Assembly: GCF_038148855.1 (NCBI RefSeq)
Contig: NZ_JBBVGR010000004.1
Location: 124,001 to 188,000 of the forward strand
DNA length: 64,000 bases
Reading direction: 5' to 3'
From: Phycobacter sedimenti
Lineage (GTDB): Bacteria > Pseudomonadota > Alphaproteobacteria > Rhodobacterales > Rhodobacteraceae
The position numbers and the translations under genes are program-made. A model generated the notes under the pieces. That model was not told the DNA's origin, made no database searches, and saw only the letters and a program-made list of their open reading frames with translations. The stretch's first letter is position 1. The number at the start of each line of letters is the position of its first letter. Below, one piece after another: positions 34,721-43,697 of the stretch.

Positions 34721-35652
34721 GCCCGGCCCCTCAGGCGATGATCTCGGCGGCCTGCCGGGACGCGCTGCAGACCTGGCTGGAGAGCCTCAGCGCGCTTGGC
34801 GGCGCGGCCGACAACACCATCAACGCCTATCGCACCGATGTGAGCGGCTTTCTCGCCTTCATGACCACCCATCAGGGCGCGCCGCAGGGCCTTGGCGCGC
34901 TGGCGCAGATCTCCACCGCCGACATGCGCGCCTGGATGGCCTGCGAGCGCAGCACCGGAACTGGCGCGCGCTCGCTTGCGCGCAAGCTGAGTTCGGTCAA
35001 AAGCTTCTACCGCTGGCTGGCCGCCCGTGAAGGGTTCGAGCCAACCGCCGTTCTGGCCGTGCGGTCTCCGAAATTCCAGAAGAAACTGCCCCGCCCCCTG
35101 GCCGAAGACGCCGCCCGCGCGGTGATCGACACGGTTGAATTACAGTCGACAACGGATTGGATCGCGGCCCGGGATGTGGCGGTTGTCACGCTGCTTTATG
35201 GCTGCGGTTTGCGCATCTCCGAAGCGCTTGGTCTGACCGGCTCCGTTGCGCCCCTGCCGCCCGTGCTGCGCATTACCGGCAAGGGCGGCAAAGAGCGCGT
35301 GGTGCCGGTGATCGCTGCCGCGCGCGATGCTGTGGATCGCTACCTGCGCCTCAGCCCGCACCCGCAAGAGGCCACATTGCCCCTGTTTCGCGGGGCACGT
35401 GGCGGAGCCCTGAACCCACGGCTGGTGCAAAAGGCGATGGCGCAGGCGCGGGCGCAACTGGGCCTGCCTGCCTCGGCCACGCCCCATGCCCTGCGACATA
35501 GTTTTGCGACGCACCTGCTGGAGGCCGGCGGCGACCTGCGAGCCATCCAGGAGCTGTTGGGACATGCCTCCCTGTCGACGACCCAGGCCTATACCGCTGT
35601 GGACACCGCGCATTTGATGGATGTCTACAACCGGGCGCACCCAAAGGCCTGA
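34717..35652 (+). CDS. xerC: Tyrosine recombinase XerC
   Basis: XerC is 311 residues. It has an N-terminal SAM-like core-binding domain (LSALGGAADNTINAYRTDVSGFL) and a catalytic domain with Arg in GCGLRISEALGL, Lys in GKGGKERVVPV, HALRHSFATH, LGHASLSTTQAY and the nucleophile Tyr in the last motif. With XerD it resolves chromosome dimers at dif. Starting at ATG 34717 it overlaps DUF484 (ATGA), so the two are co-translated. Confidence 0.95.
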   Translation: MSPAPQAMISAACRDALQTWLESLSALGGAADNTINAYRTDVSGFLAFMTTHQGAPQGLGALAQISTADMRAWMACERSTGTGARSLARKLSSVKSFYRWLAAREGFEPTAVLAVRSPKFQKKLPRPLAEDAARAVIDTVELQSTTDWIAARDVAVVTLLYGCGLRISEALGLTGSVAPLPPVLRITGKGGKERVVPVIAAARDAVDRYLRLSPHPQEATLPLFRGARGGALNPRLVQKAMAQARAQLGLPASATPHALRHSFATHLLEAGGDLRAIQELLGHASLSTTQAYTAVDTAHLMDVYNRAHPKA

Positions 35653-35771
35653 TCCGCTGCCCATTCCACGGCAAGATCCATAAAATCCAAAATATTTCAG
35701 AGGGCTGACGCAACCCCTTCTTAACCACGACTAGGGCATCACAGAGCAAACCGCTCCAGAAAGGATGCCCC

Positions 35772-35978
35772 ATGTTCCACGATCCATCGCTCTTCCTTGA
35801 TCAGGCCCCCGCGGCACCCGCGCACCCGGTTTCGCGCATCCGCTGCCCCCGTTCCGCTCCGAAATCGTCCTGGCCCACGCCGGGCGTCATGGGGGAACAG
35901 ATGCAGCTGATCTTTGGCCCGTCTCCTTCGGATATCATGGGGTCGAACACCCCTGAGGGGAATAAAACCCTCCACTGA
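35772..35978 (+). CDS. Small proline-rich ORF of unknown function
   Basis: This is a 68-residue frame with AGGA seven bases before its ATG. It is rich in Pro, Ser and charged residues (MFHDPSLFLDQAPAAPAHPV and later GEQMQLIFGPSPSDIMG). It has no membrane segment or signal peptide. It lies between xerC and pcs on the same strand, where no other gene fits. The good ribosome site is the main support. It may be non-coding. Confidence 0.4.
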   Translation: MFHDPSLFLDQAPAAPAHPVSRIRCPRSAPKSSWPTPGVMGEQMQLIFGPSPSDIMGSNTPEGNKTLH

Positions 35979-36017
35979 ACCCTTGCGGGTTCTGCCCAAA
36001 TTCGCCATCACGGGCGG

Positions 36018-36713
36018 ATGACACCTCAGATCCGCGCCATTCTTGTCCACCTTTTGACCGCAACCGGAGCCGTCTTTGCCATGCTGGCAATGCTGGCCGC
36101 CGCGAATGCCGAGTGGAGCCTGATGTTCCTGTGGCTGGTCGTGGCCTTTGCGGTGGATGGTATCGATGGCCCGCTGGCGCGCCACTATCATGTGAAACGC
36201 TATGCGCCACAGTTCGATGGCGTCCTGCTGGACCTGATCATCGACTATCTGACCTATGTTTTCATTCCCGCTTTTGCGCTGTTCCAGTCGGGGCTGATGG
36301 CAGGCTGGACCGGCTGGTTCGCGATCATCGTCATCACCTTTGCCAGCGCGATGTATTTTGCTGACACACGAATGAAGACGAAGGACAACTCCTTTTCCGG
36401 CTTTCCGGGGTGCTGGAACATGCTGGTTCTGGTGATCTTTGCCCTCGAACCAAGCCACTGGACCAGCCTTGCCCTGGTGACGCTCCTGGCCGTGGCCATG
36501 TTCCTGCCGCTCAAGTTCATTCACCCGGTGCGCACCCAGCGCTGGCGGAAAGTTTCCTTGCCCGTTGCCCTGATCTGGACGGCCCTTGCAGGGTATGCCG
36601 CATGGATCGATTTTCACCCCGAAAGCTGGGCGCATTGGGGGCTAGTCGTGACCTCGCTCTATCTCCTGTTCGTGGGAATCCTGCAGCAGATCTTCCCGCC
36701 AAAGCGAGCGTGA
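36018..36713 (+). CDS. pcs: Phosphatidylcholine synthase
   Basis: Pcs is 231 residues and makes phosphatidylcholine directly from choline and CDP-diacylglycerol. It has about seven membrane segments. The CDP-alcohol phosphatidyltransferase motif DG-x2-AR-x8-G-x3-D-x3-D is present as DGIDGPLARHYHVKRYAPQFDGVLLDLIID (seen in part; the Asp pairs are near residues 50-90). The sequence FADTRMKTKDNSFSGFPGCWN is typical for Pcs. Pcs is characteristic of alphaproteobacteria with eukaryotic contacts and of marine roseobacters. Confidence 0.9.
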   Translation: MTPQIRAILVHLLTATGAVFAMLAMLAAANAEWSLMFLWLVVAFAVDGIDGPLARHYHVKRYAPQFDGVLLDLIIDYLTYVFIPAFALFQSGLMAGWTGWFAIIVITFASAMYFADTRMKTKDNSFSGFPGCWNMLVLVIFALEPSHWTSLALVTLLAVAMFLPLKFIHPVRTQRWRKVSLPVALIWTALAGYAAWIDFHPESWAHWGLVVTSLYLLFVGILQQIFPPKRA

Positions 36714-36904
36714 ACATCCGTCCCGCAGGCCTGCCACCTCCAAAACCCCTGATAGGACGGTAGGTTGAAAATGCGAAGCAAAGCCGTCTCAAATGGTGCA
36801 CAGTTTGTCTTCCGCAAGGTAAGCACCCCTTAAAGCGGTGCTGCAAGGATGTCTGCATCTTTCGAGTATCCCCGTCGCGCGGCGACCGAGCAGGAGACAT
36901 CGAC

Positions 36905-37537
36905 ATGCCTTCGATTTCCACCATTGGCGGCTTTTCACCAAGTCTGGCCCCGGGCCTTGCTGCAAAGCAGCCCCGACCACCCGAGCACAGCGGCCAAGTG
37001 GGGCCACCCGACCATGCCAAGGCCTGGGGCTGGCGCGCAAAACAGGCTGCGGCGGCAGAGACGGCACAACCGCCTGTGGAGCCCCCCTCAGAGGTGGCAG
37101 AACCGGCGAAAGTGGACGCTCTTCTCAGCGGCAGCTTCGGAGAGATCTCGTTGAAGATCGAGAATGCCGAAGGGGAATTCAAGATCGAGGTGTCACGCGA
37201 TGAAGACGGGCTCAGCGTCGAGATAAAGGCCGAGACTGACCGCGGCGAAATCAAGATCGAATTCGAAAGCGGCGAACACGGCGGCATTGAGGTCGAGTTT
37301 GAAATGGGTGAGTTTGGGGAGATCTCGCTTTCCGTGTCCAATCTGGATGACAGCGATGGCGAAACGGCCATTGAACTCCTGGAGGGTACGGACGACCAGG
37401 AGAGTGGTTCAGCCCTGACGGAAACCGGCAGCGCCATCATGGAGACGATGGTCCTGAACACCACCCTGACTGCAGCCGCCCCGTCTGCAGCCGGTGCCAT
37501 GTCCGAATACGAAAAGATTCAAGCGCTCTTCTCGTGA
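36905..37537 (+). CDS. Acidic protein with about seven 12-residue beta-strand-like repeats
   Basis: This 210-residue protein begins at ATG 36905 with AGGAG eight bases upstream. Residues 1-70 are Pro/Ala-rich. Residues 79-160 contain a repeat that begins with Gly at 79, 90, 102, 114, 126, 138 and 152 (spacing 11, 12, 12, 12, 12, 14), with the form G-E-[IF]-x-[IVL]-x-[IVF]-x4-5. The hydrophobic and acidic residues alternate as in antiparallel beta strands. There is no Sec signal peptide and no known domain I recognise. It has no operon neighbours. I cannot assign a function. Confidence 0.65.
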   Translation: MPSISTIGGFSPSLAPGLAAKQPRPPEHSGQVGPPDHAKAWGWRAKQAAAAETAQPPVEPPSEVAEPAKVDALLSGSFGEISLKIENAEGEFKIEVSRDEDGLSVEIKAETDRGEIKIEFESGEHGGIEVEFEMGEFGEISLSVSNLDDSDGETAIELLEGTDDQESGSALTETGSAIMETMVLNTTLTAAAPSAAGAMSEYEKIQALFS

Positions 37538-37555
37538 GTTCCCCCCACCCGAATT

Positions 37556-38035
37556 TCAGATAAGCAGCCCTGCTGCGCCTTCATGGCGAAGCAGGGCAAC
37601 CTTGGTTTCGACACCACCCTGCCCCGAAAACCCGCCCAGACCCGAGCTGCCCAGCACCCGGTGGCAGGGAATGAGGATCGGAATTGGGTTGGCGCCACAC
37701 GCATTGCCCACAGCCTGCGCCGAACTGCCAATCCGCCGGGCCAGATCTCCGTAGGTGCGCGTCTCCCCAAAGGGAATGGCGGCGATTTCCGCGCAGACCA
37801 ACTGCTGATAGGCGGATCCCGTCACATTGAGCGGCAGGTCAAAAGTCTGCAAGCGCCTGGAGAAATAGGCCGTGATCTGCTCCACGGCCTCAACCAGAAC
37901 CCCGTCCGATCCGGCACAAGATGCCTGTCCTGGCCCGGACCGCCGCCAGCTCAGACGTGAAATTGCGCCCTTTGTGGCAGTAACCGTCACCAGCCCCACC
38001 GGCGTCTGCAAGTCAGCGTGCTGCACCATTTCCAT
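37556..38035 (-). CDS. ogt: Methylated-DNA-protein-cysteine methyltransferase
   Basis: This protein is about 159 residues from ATG 38035 (ATG 38029 is also possible). It removes alkyl groups from O6-alkylguanine. The active site PCHRVLGSSGLGGFSG lies near residue 130, with the DNA-binding helix GETRTYGDLARRIGSSAQAVGNACGANP (seen in part). The longer frame to 38158 runs through CTCTGC repeats and looks non-coding. It is a single gene on the minus strand, convergent with 36905-37537. Confidence 0.92.
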   Translation of the reverse strand: MEMVQHADLQTPVGLVTVTATKGAISRLSWRRSGPGQASCAGSDGVLVEAVEQITAYFSRRLQTFDLPLNVTGSAYQQLVCAEIAAIPFGETRTYGDLARRIGSSAQAVGNACGANPIPILIPCHRVLGSSGLGGFSGQGGVETKVALLRHEGAAGLLI

Positions 38036-38320
38036 CCGATCCGTCTGTTTCCTCTGTTCCCTGCCTCTGCCTCTGCCTCTGGTCGGCAGACAGGAGCACA
38101 GCATTCGCCCTATTCTTTCCGCCTGGACGGCATCCTTTGGTATAGGTTTGGTAACCATCTGTCACACCCCCCTGCCCATGGGTGCGTGCCACGGCAGCAC
38201 CAGCATTTGCTATCAATAAGTGACCGGCATCCGGAACTGACGCACTGTCGCTGAAGAGCCGGACCTGAACTTCACAGGATAGGTGAGCAAAGCTGGGATT
38301 AATAGGATCGGGATTGAGAT

Positions 38321-38818
38321 ATGCTGACACTGGATACGAACAAAACTGTCTGGAAGAACCCATTCAAGGGGCACAGCCCTATCCACGTGGATCCAATCCT
38401 GCGCAACGAAACGATCTATCATCTGACTGCGGTGCAGGAAAAAGAGAAGCTTCCCACACCCACCGAGCGCAAACTTGGCAGCGACGAGGGTATGGCGTTT
38501 CGTATCCAACGTGAGCTGGGCCTGAAGCCGGAAGAGAAGCAAACCGGAACCGCCCCGCAGGAGCCCCCCGCCAAACCATACAACCAGCAACTGAAGGAGA
38601 TCGGGCTTGCTCCGGAATGGGGCAGCAAGGCGGACTCGTCAGACGAGGTCGGCGGTGGTGGCGCTTCACATGCGCAGGCCGAAATTTCCTCGGCAGCAAA
38701 GGCGCTCTGGCAGCAATATGTGGCGCTTCTGTCGGGGCGCGCGATCGGCCCTCTGCCAATGAGCGTCATCAATGCCGTCGCGAGCTATTCGTCCTCCAAG
38801 CAGGCCGTGGCCGCTTAA
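38321..38818 (+). CDS. Hypothetical protein, soluble, no known domain
   Basis: This 165-residue protein has GGGA eight bases before its ATG. The sequence is polar and partly disordered (for example KEKLPTPTERKLGSDEGMAFRIQRELGLKPEEKQTG, seen in part), with a Gly/Ser region near residue 112 and a small hydrophobic C-terminal helical part (AEISSAAKALWQQYVALLSG). There is no signal peptide. I do not recognise it. It is flanked by ogt and ileS on the other strand, so it is monocistronic. Confidence 0.55.
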   Translation: MLTLDTNKTVWKNPFKGHSPIHVDPILRNETIYHLTAVQEKEKLPTPTERKLGSDEGMAFRIQRELGLKPEEKQTGTAPQEPPAKPYNQQLKEIGLAPEWGSKADSSDEVGGGGASHAQAEISSAAKALWQQYVALLSGRAIGPLPMSVINAVASYSSSKQAVAA

Positions 38819-38857
38819 GACCAGCACTTACCCAAACACCACTCACCAGAACAGAAC

Positions 38858-38892
38858 GCGCCGCCGAGACCCATCGAGGGTCCCGGCGGCGC
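38858..38892. terminator. Terminator between the orphan gene and ileS
   Basis: GCGCCGCCGAGACCC and GGGTCCCGGCGGCGC pair over nearly the full length (one mismatch). A second small hairpin, GGCCC/GGGCC, follows at 38895-38910. The genes on both sides converge here. Confidence 0.65.
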
Positions 38893-38934
38893 GTCGGCCC
38901 TTGAAGGGCCTCCAATTGCCGTTCCGCTCAGGCG

Positions 38935-41856
38935 TCAGCCAAGCGCGCTGTTGCAGCGCCCGCAGACACCGGCATGGGCGTGATTGCCCACATCCGGCAG
39001 GATTTTCCAGCAACGCTGGCACTTTGCTCCCTCGGCCTTTTCAAAGACCACCGAGATACCCTCCACTTCGGGCATGCGGAAGGCTTCTGCCGGGGCGGGA
39101 TCGCCGGTCAGCACCACGTCAGACGTGATACAGATATCGGCAAAGTTCACCGACTTCAGCGCCGCCAGAACCTCCGCATCGCGCAGATGCACCACGGGCG
39201 CGGCCTCAAGCGAGGCGCCGATCACCTTGTCGGTGCGCTGGATTTCCAGTGCCGAAGTCACGACCCGGCGGGCCTGACGAATCGACGCCCATTTCGCCGC
39301 AAGCGGCTCGTTCAGCCAGTCGGCGGGGGTCTCGGGGATATCCACAAGGTGGACCGAGCTGTCCTCGCCCGGATAGCGCTCCAGCCAGACCTCTTCCATG
39401 GTGAAGACCAGGATCGGCGCGAGCCAGGTGGTCAGCCGGTGGAACAGGATATCGAGCACCGTGCGCGCGGCGCGGGCATTCAGCGTGTCGCCATCGCAGT
39501 AGAGCGCATCCTTGCGAATGTCGAAGTAGAAGGCCGACAGGTCCACCGTGGCAAAGTTGAAGATCGCCTGCCACACGCCATTGAAATCAAAGGCCTTGTA
39601 GCCTTGGCGCACGGTGTGATCCAGCTCGGCCAGACGGTGCAGCACCCATTGCTCCAGCTCGGGCATATCGGCGGGGGCGACGCGCTGATCCTCGGTGAAA
39701 TCGCCAAGGCTGCCGAGCATGAAACGCATGGTGTTGCGCAACCGGCGATAGCTGTCGGCGGTGCCCTTCAGGATCTCCGGGCCGATCCGCTGGTCGGCGG
39801 TGTAGTCGGTCTGAGCCACCCAGAGACGCAGGATATCGGCGCCGTACTGCTGCACGACCTTTTCCGGCACGATGGTGTTGCCCAGGGATTTGGACATCTT
39901 CATGCCCTTCTCATCCAGCGTAAAGCCGTGGGTCACCACATTACGGTAAGGCGCGCGGCCAAGGGTGCCGCAGGCCTCCAAGAGGGACGAGTGGAACCAG
40001 CCGCGGTGCTGGTCGGTCCCCTCCATATAGACATCGGCGATACCGTCCTCGGTGCCGTCTTCGCGGTCGCGCAGCACAAAGGCATGGGTGGAGCCGGAAT
40101 CGAACCACACATCCAGCACGTCAAAGACCTGATCGTAGGCCTCCGGGTCGACGATGCCGCCCAGAACCTGTTCCTTGAAGCCGTCCTCATACCAGACATC
40201 CGCGCCTTTTTCGTCAAAGGCAGCGACGATGCGGGCGTTCACCTCATCATTGCGCAAGAGGAAGTCCGCATCGGTCGGCAGGGCGCCTTTCTTGGTAAAG
40301 CAGGTCAGCGGCACACCCCAGGCGCGCTGACGCGACAGGACCCAGTCGGGGCGGGCTTCGATCATCGAATAAAGCCGGTTGCGACCGGTCTGCGGCGTCC
40401 ATTTCACCAGCTGATCGATAGAGGTCAGGGCGCGCTCACGGATGGTCTTGCCGTAATTGTCGAGCCCATCGCCCAGCTCGCGATCCACAGCCACGAACCA
40501 CTGCGGCGTGTTGCGATAGATGATCGGCGCCTTGGAACGCCAGGAATGCGGGTAGCTGTGCTTGATCTTGCCACGCGCCATCAGCCCGCCGACCTCGACC
40601 AGCTTGTCGATCACCGCCTTGTTGGCATCGCCCTCGCCGCCCTTGCGGTTGAGGATATATTTGCCGCCAAAGAAGGGCAGATCGGCCCGGAAGGAGCCAT
40701 CGTCCATCACATTGTAGGTGATGACCTGCTCCAGCATGCCAAGGTCACGATAGAGTTCGAATTCCTCCATCCCGTGGCTGGGCGCGCAGTGGACAAAGCC
40801 GGTGCCTTCGGTGTCGGTCACAAAATCGGCTGCGCGGAAATCGCGGATGTCGTCCCATTCGCCATTGCCGCCGTCGGCGCCTGCCAGCGGGTGGGTAAGG
40901 CCGATGCCAGCAAGATCCGCGACCGGCACATCGGCCACGCGGGTGTACTGGTCTTCCTCAAGCCGCGCGCGTTTGAACACATCTGCCGCCAGGTTGTCGG
41001 CCAGCACGTATTTATCGCCCACCTTGACCCAGGATTCCTCGGGCGTGCCGGTGACCTCGTAAAGGCCGTAGGCAATGTCTTCGCCGTAAACCACGGCCTT
41101 GTTCGAGGGCATGGTCCACGGGGTGGTGGTCCAGATCACCACATAGGCACCGGCCAGTTTGTGATCGGCAGGCTCTGCCACCTTGAACTTCACCCAGATG
41201 GTGAAGCTTTCCTTGTCGTGGTATTCCACCTCGGCCTCGGCCAGGGCGGTTTTCTCGACCGGGGACCACATCACGGGTTTTGAGCCCTGATAGAGGCTGC
41301 CGTTCATCAGGAACTTCTGGAATTCGCCCGCGATCACCGCCTCGGCGTGGTAATCCATGGTGAGATAGGGATCGGCCCAGTTGCCGGTGATGCCCAGACG
41401 CTTGAACTCCTCGCGCTGGATGTCGACCCATTCATCGGCAAAGGCGCGGCATTCCTGGCGGAACTCGACGACCGGCACGGCGTCCTTGTTCTTGCCCTTC
41501 TTGCGGTACTGTTCCTCGATCTTCCATTCGATCGGCAGACCGTGGCAATCCCAGCCCGGCACATAGCGCGCATCAAAGCCCATCATCTGGTGCGAACGCA
41601 CGATGATGTCCTTGATGGTCTTGTTCAGCGCATGCCCGATGTGCAGATGCCCGTTCGCATAAGGAGGGCCGTCATGCAGCGTAAAGGGCTGGCGGCCCGT
41701 CGCGTTTTCCCGCAGGCGGTCATAGACGCCGATCCTGGCCCAACGCTCCAGCCATGCGGGCTCGCGGTTCGGCAGGCCCGCGCGCATGGGGAAATCGGTC
41801 TTGGGCAGGTTCAGCGTGTCTTTATAGTCGGGGGTCTGGGGCGTGTCGGCGCACAT
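38935..41856 (-). CDS. ileS: Isoleucyl-tRNA synthetase
   Basis: IleS is 973 residues and of class I. The HIGH motif is HLHIGHALNKTI near residue 70, KMSKS is KMSKSLGN near residue 655, the editing domain follows the Rossmann core, and a C-terminal zinc site is CQRCWKILPD with CGRC. The start MCADTPQTPDYKDTLNLPKTDFPMRAGLPNREP fits. It is on the minus strand with a promoter-like site about 150 bases upstream. Confidence 0.98.
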   Translation of the reverse strand: MCADTPQTPDYKDTLNLPKTDFPMRAGLPNREPAWLERWARIGVYDRLRENATGRQPFTLHDGPPYANGHLHIGHALNKTIKDIIVRSHQMMGFDARYVPGWDCHGLPIEWKIEEQYRKKGKNKDAVPVVEFRQECRAFADEWVDIQREEFKRLGITGNWADPYLTMDYHAEAVIAGEFQKFLMNGSLYQGSKPVMWSPVEKTALAEAEVEYHDKESFTIWVKFKVAEPADHKLAGAYVVIWTTTPWTMPSNKAVVYGEDIAYGLYEVTGTPEESWVKVGDKYVLADNLAADVFKRARLEEDQYTRVADVPVADLAGIGLTHPLAGADGGNGEWDDIRDFRAADFVTDTEGTGFVHCAPSHGMEEFELYRDLGMLEQVITYNVMDDGSFRADLPFFGGKYILNRKGGEGDANKAVIDKLVEVGGLMARGKIKHSYPHSWRSKAPIIYRNTPQWFVAVDRELGDGLDNYGKTIRERALTSIDQLVKWTPQTGRNRLYSMIEARPDWVLSRQRAWGVPLTCFTKKGALPTDADFLLRNDEVNARIVAAFDEKGADVWYEDGFKEQVLGGIVDPEAYDQVFDVLDVWFDSGSTHAFVLRDREDGTEDGIADVYMEGTDQHRGWFHSSLLEACGTLGRAPYRNVVTHGFTLDEKGMKMSKSLGNTIVPEKVVQQYGADILRLWVAQTDYTADQRIGPEILKGTADSYRRLRNTMRFMLGSLGDFTEDQRVAPADMPELEQWVLHRLAELDHTVRQGYKAFDFNGVWQAIFNFATVDLSAFYFDIRKDALYCDGDTLNARAARTVLDILFHRLTTWLAPILVFTMEEVWLERYPGEDSSVHLVDIPETPADWLNEPLAAKWASIRQARRVVTSALEIQRTDKVIGASLEAAPVVHLRDAEVLAALKSVNFADICITSDVVLTGDPAPAEAFRMPEVEGISVVFEKAEGAKCQRCWKILPDVGNHAHAGVCGRCNSALG

Positions 41857-42014
41857 CGGTGGCGTCCTTTGAATAGCTGTTCGGTCTTGGGATATTCGGT
41901 TCGGTGCGATGGCTCAAGCACCTTTGCCCGGCGGCTCATGCGTTCCCGCAAAGGGGATCAGAGCGCCGGGTACGTAATTCGAATAATGATGGCCGCGCGG
42001 TGGGACATGAGCGC

Positions 42015-42043
42015 CTTATAGGGCGGCTTTGGACAAGGGTAAA
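42015..42043 (-). promoter_or_regulatory. Sigma-70-like promoter upstream of ileS
   Basis: On the minus strand TTTACC (42043-42038) and TATAAG (42020-42015) are separated by exactly 17 bases. The -10 box matches TATAAT in five of six positions. Transcription would start near 42008, giving a leader of about 150 bases before the ileS ATG. The rest of 41857-42167 shows no gene. Confidence 0.5.
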
Positions 42044-42167
42044 GCGATAGAGCGATGCGACAGGCTTCCCTTTGGCGCATCATTCAGCACAGCACTGTTG
42101 TCCAATGCACCTCAGAAGTGTAATCACGATGGCACAATCAATTAAACAACCACTACAGGGTCTTTTC

Positions 42168-42710
42168 GTGAAATCTTACATGCTTCCCGTGCTGATTGCA
42201 GTCAGCGCTACACTTTCGGCGTGCTCTTCTGAGCAAACACCCAGTCAAACCTATGCCGAAACGTTGCAAACAACGGAACAACTGCCCGTATCGACGAGCA
42301 TCACCCTGACCGAAGCCGGCAAAAAGCTTCCGCTGGAAACCGGTACAAAAACATGGATTAGCCTGAGCCAACCCGAGTTGAATGAAGCCAACCCGATCAT
42401 GTCCGAAGCGGATTGCACCCTAAAAAGTGCTGCTTTTACTGGCACTGTCAAAGCCCCGGCCAAGCTGAACCTGCCCAGTTTTGGCCGTGCGACGCCCCCG
42501 ATGACCATCACCTGCACGGATGGAAACGATACGGTTACGAAGACCGTTGAGGTTGCCAACCTGACCCAGCTCAAGGCGCAGGAACAGGCCGCGGGGCAAA
42601 TGATCTGGGGTGGCGGTCTGCTGGGGGCAGCCGTCTTGGCCGGGATGTCGAGTGAACGTGACAAATCCAAGGACTTCTACGGCTACCCTCCGAAAATCCA
42701 GCTCCAGTAG
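42168..42710 (+). CDS. Lipoprotein of unknown function
   Basis: The protein is 180 residues from GTG 42168, chosen because AGGG lies eight bases upstream and the frame then begins with a clean lipoprotein signal, VKSYMLPVLIAVSATLSAC. A longer start at 42129 is less likely. The mature part has no known domain. A C-terminal Gly-rich hydrophobic stretch (GGGLLGAAVLAGM) may be membrane-associated. The gene has noticeably more A and T than its neighbours (for example the start region AATCAATTAAACAACCAC), which hints at transfer. Confidence 0.6.
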   Translation: MKSYMLPVLIAVSATLSACSSEQTPSQTYAETLQTTEQLPVSTSITLTEAGKKLPLETGTKTWISLSQPELNEANPIMSEADCTLKSAAFTGTVKAPAKLNLPSFGRATPPMTITCTDGNDTVTKTVEVANLTQLKAQEQAAGQMIWGGGLLGAAVLAGMSSERDKSKDFYGYPPKIQLQ

Positions 42711-42845
42711 ATCGGCCTGGCGGAACGCCCCACAATACAGCCTCAGAGGTCCGTTGCAGGGCCTCGGGGCGCAAAATTAACGTAGTTTCAGGACAGTTTG
42801 ACAGGTCATTAAACCGTTTCGCGCGCGAAACATTTGTGGCCGCCT

Positions 42846-43559
42846 TCAGGCGTGGAACAACAACCCAACCCCATAGGCCATCGCCGCTGCAGCACCGCCG
42901 ATGAGCAGGGTCTCCCCCCCCGAACGCCACCAGGGCGCAAGGGACCAACGGCTTTTGAAGGCACCGATGGCAAAGAAGCAGGCCATGGTCATCCAGGACG
43001 AGATCGCAAAGGCATTGGCAAGCCCGAACAGGAAGGGCAGCAGCGGCACCATCCCCGCCACCATAAAGGCGGCAAAGGTGGCCAAGGCCGCCTTCATCGG
43101 GCGCGGATCGACGCCGGCCAGCCCGTATTCCCCCTCGATCATCAGATCGACCCAGGTGTCGCGGCTCTTGCAGATCTCGTCCGTCGCCTCCTCCAGCACA
43201 CGGCCGCTCAGTCCCTTGAGACGCAGGATCTCGCGCACCTCGCCCCGCTCGCCGTCCGGGTAGGTATCGATATGGTGGTTCTCGATGCGGCGCAGGCGGC
43301 GGATGTCATCGAGTTCGGCCTTGGTGCCGGAATAGTTCCCGGCGGCCATGGAAAACCCGTCTGCCAGCACATTGGCCAGCCCCAGCGCAACGATGACAAA
43401 AGGCGACAGCCCGGCCCCCGCGACACCGGCCACGATGGCAAAAGTGGTGACCGAACCGTCGATGCCGCCATAGACGATATCCCGCAACAGACCCCGACCT
43501 GGCGGCGATCCAATACGCTTGCGGATCTCCTCCGGGCTGTGGCCGTGCTCTCCTACCAT
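42846..43559 (-). CDS. VIT1/CCC1-family iron/manganese transporter
   Basis: This 237-residue membrane protein is of the VIT1/CCC1 family. The signature DIVYGGIDGSVTTFAIVAG (first membrane segment) and LANVLADGFSMAAGNYSG are present, followed by a cytoplasmic loop rich in Glu that binds metal (LSGRVLEEATDEI), then further membrane segments. It probably exports or stores Fe2+/Mn2+. It is divergent from the truncated haemoglobin, sharing a 138-base promoter region. Confidence 0.88.
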   Translation of the reverse strand: MVGEHGHSPEEIRKRIGSPPGRGLLRDIVYGGIDGSVTTFAIVAGVAGAGLSPFVIVALGLANVLADGFSMAAGNYSGTKAELDDIRRLRRIENHHIDTYPDGERGEVREILRLKGLSGRVLEEATDEICKSRDTWVDLMIEGEYGLAGVDPRPMKAALATFAAFMVAGMVPLLPFLFGLANAFAISSWMTMACFFAIGAFKSRWSLAPWWRSGGETLLIGGAAAAMAYGVGLLFHA

Positions 43560-43615
43560 GTCGAAAATTCCCCTGTTCGCTGCTGCCCACCCTATAGCAT
43601 GAGGCCAGGCGGACC

Positions 43616-43629
43616 TTGCGACAGATCAA
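43616..43629 (+). promoter_or_regulatory. NnrR/FNR-like box upstream of the truncated haemoglobin
   Basis: TTGCGACAGATCAA: the right half ATCAA is a perfect FNR half-site, and the left half TTGCG matches NnrR sites of rhodobacteria. It lies about 68 bases before the haemoglobin ATG and between it and the divergent VIT gene. NO-responsive control of a group-3 truncated haemoglobin is plausible but not shown. Confidence 0.35.
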
Positions 43630-43697
43630 CATGTCCCCCTCCCCTTTTGCCGCGAATAGTCGTATCAGGCTGGACGCGACCCTCTTACAGGTGATCC

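Noticed and set aside
38060..38085. CTCTGC repeats upstream of ogt
   Set aside because: Only about three units; too short to call a microsatellite or a functional repeat.
38974..41283. 769-codon open frame on the plus strand across ileS
   Set aside because: It is antisense to a certain ileS gene; long open frames on the complement are common in GC-rich coding DNA. No ribosome site or family resemblance.
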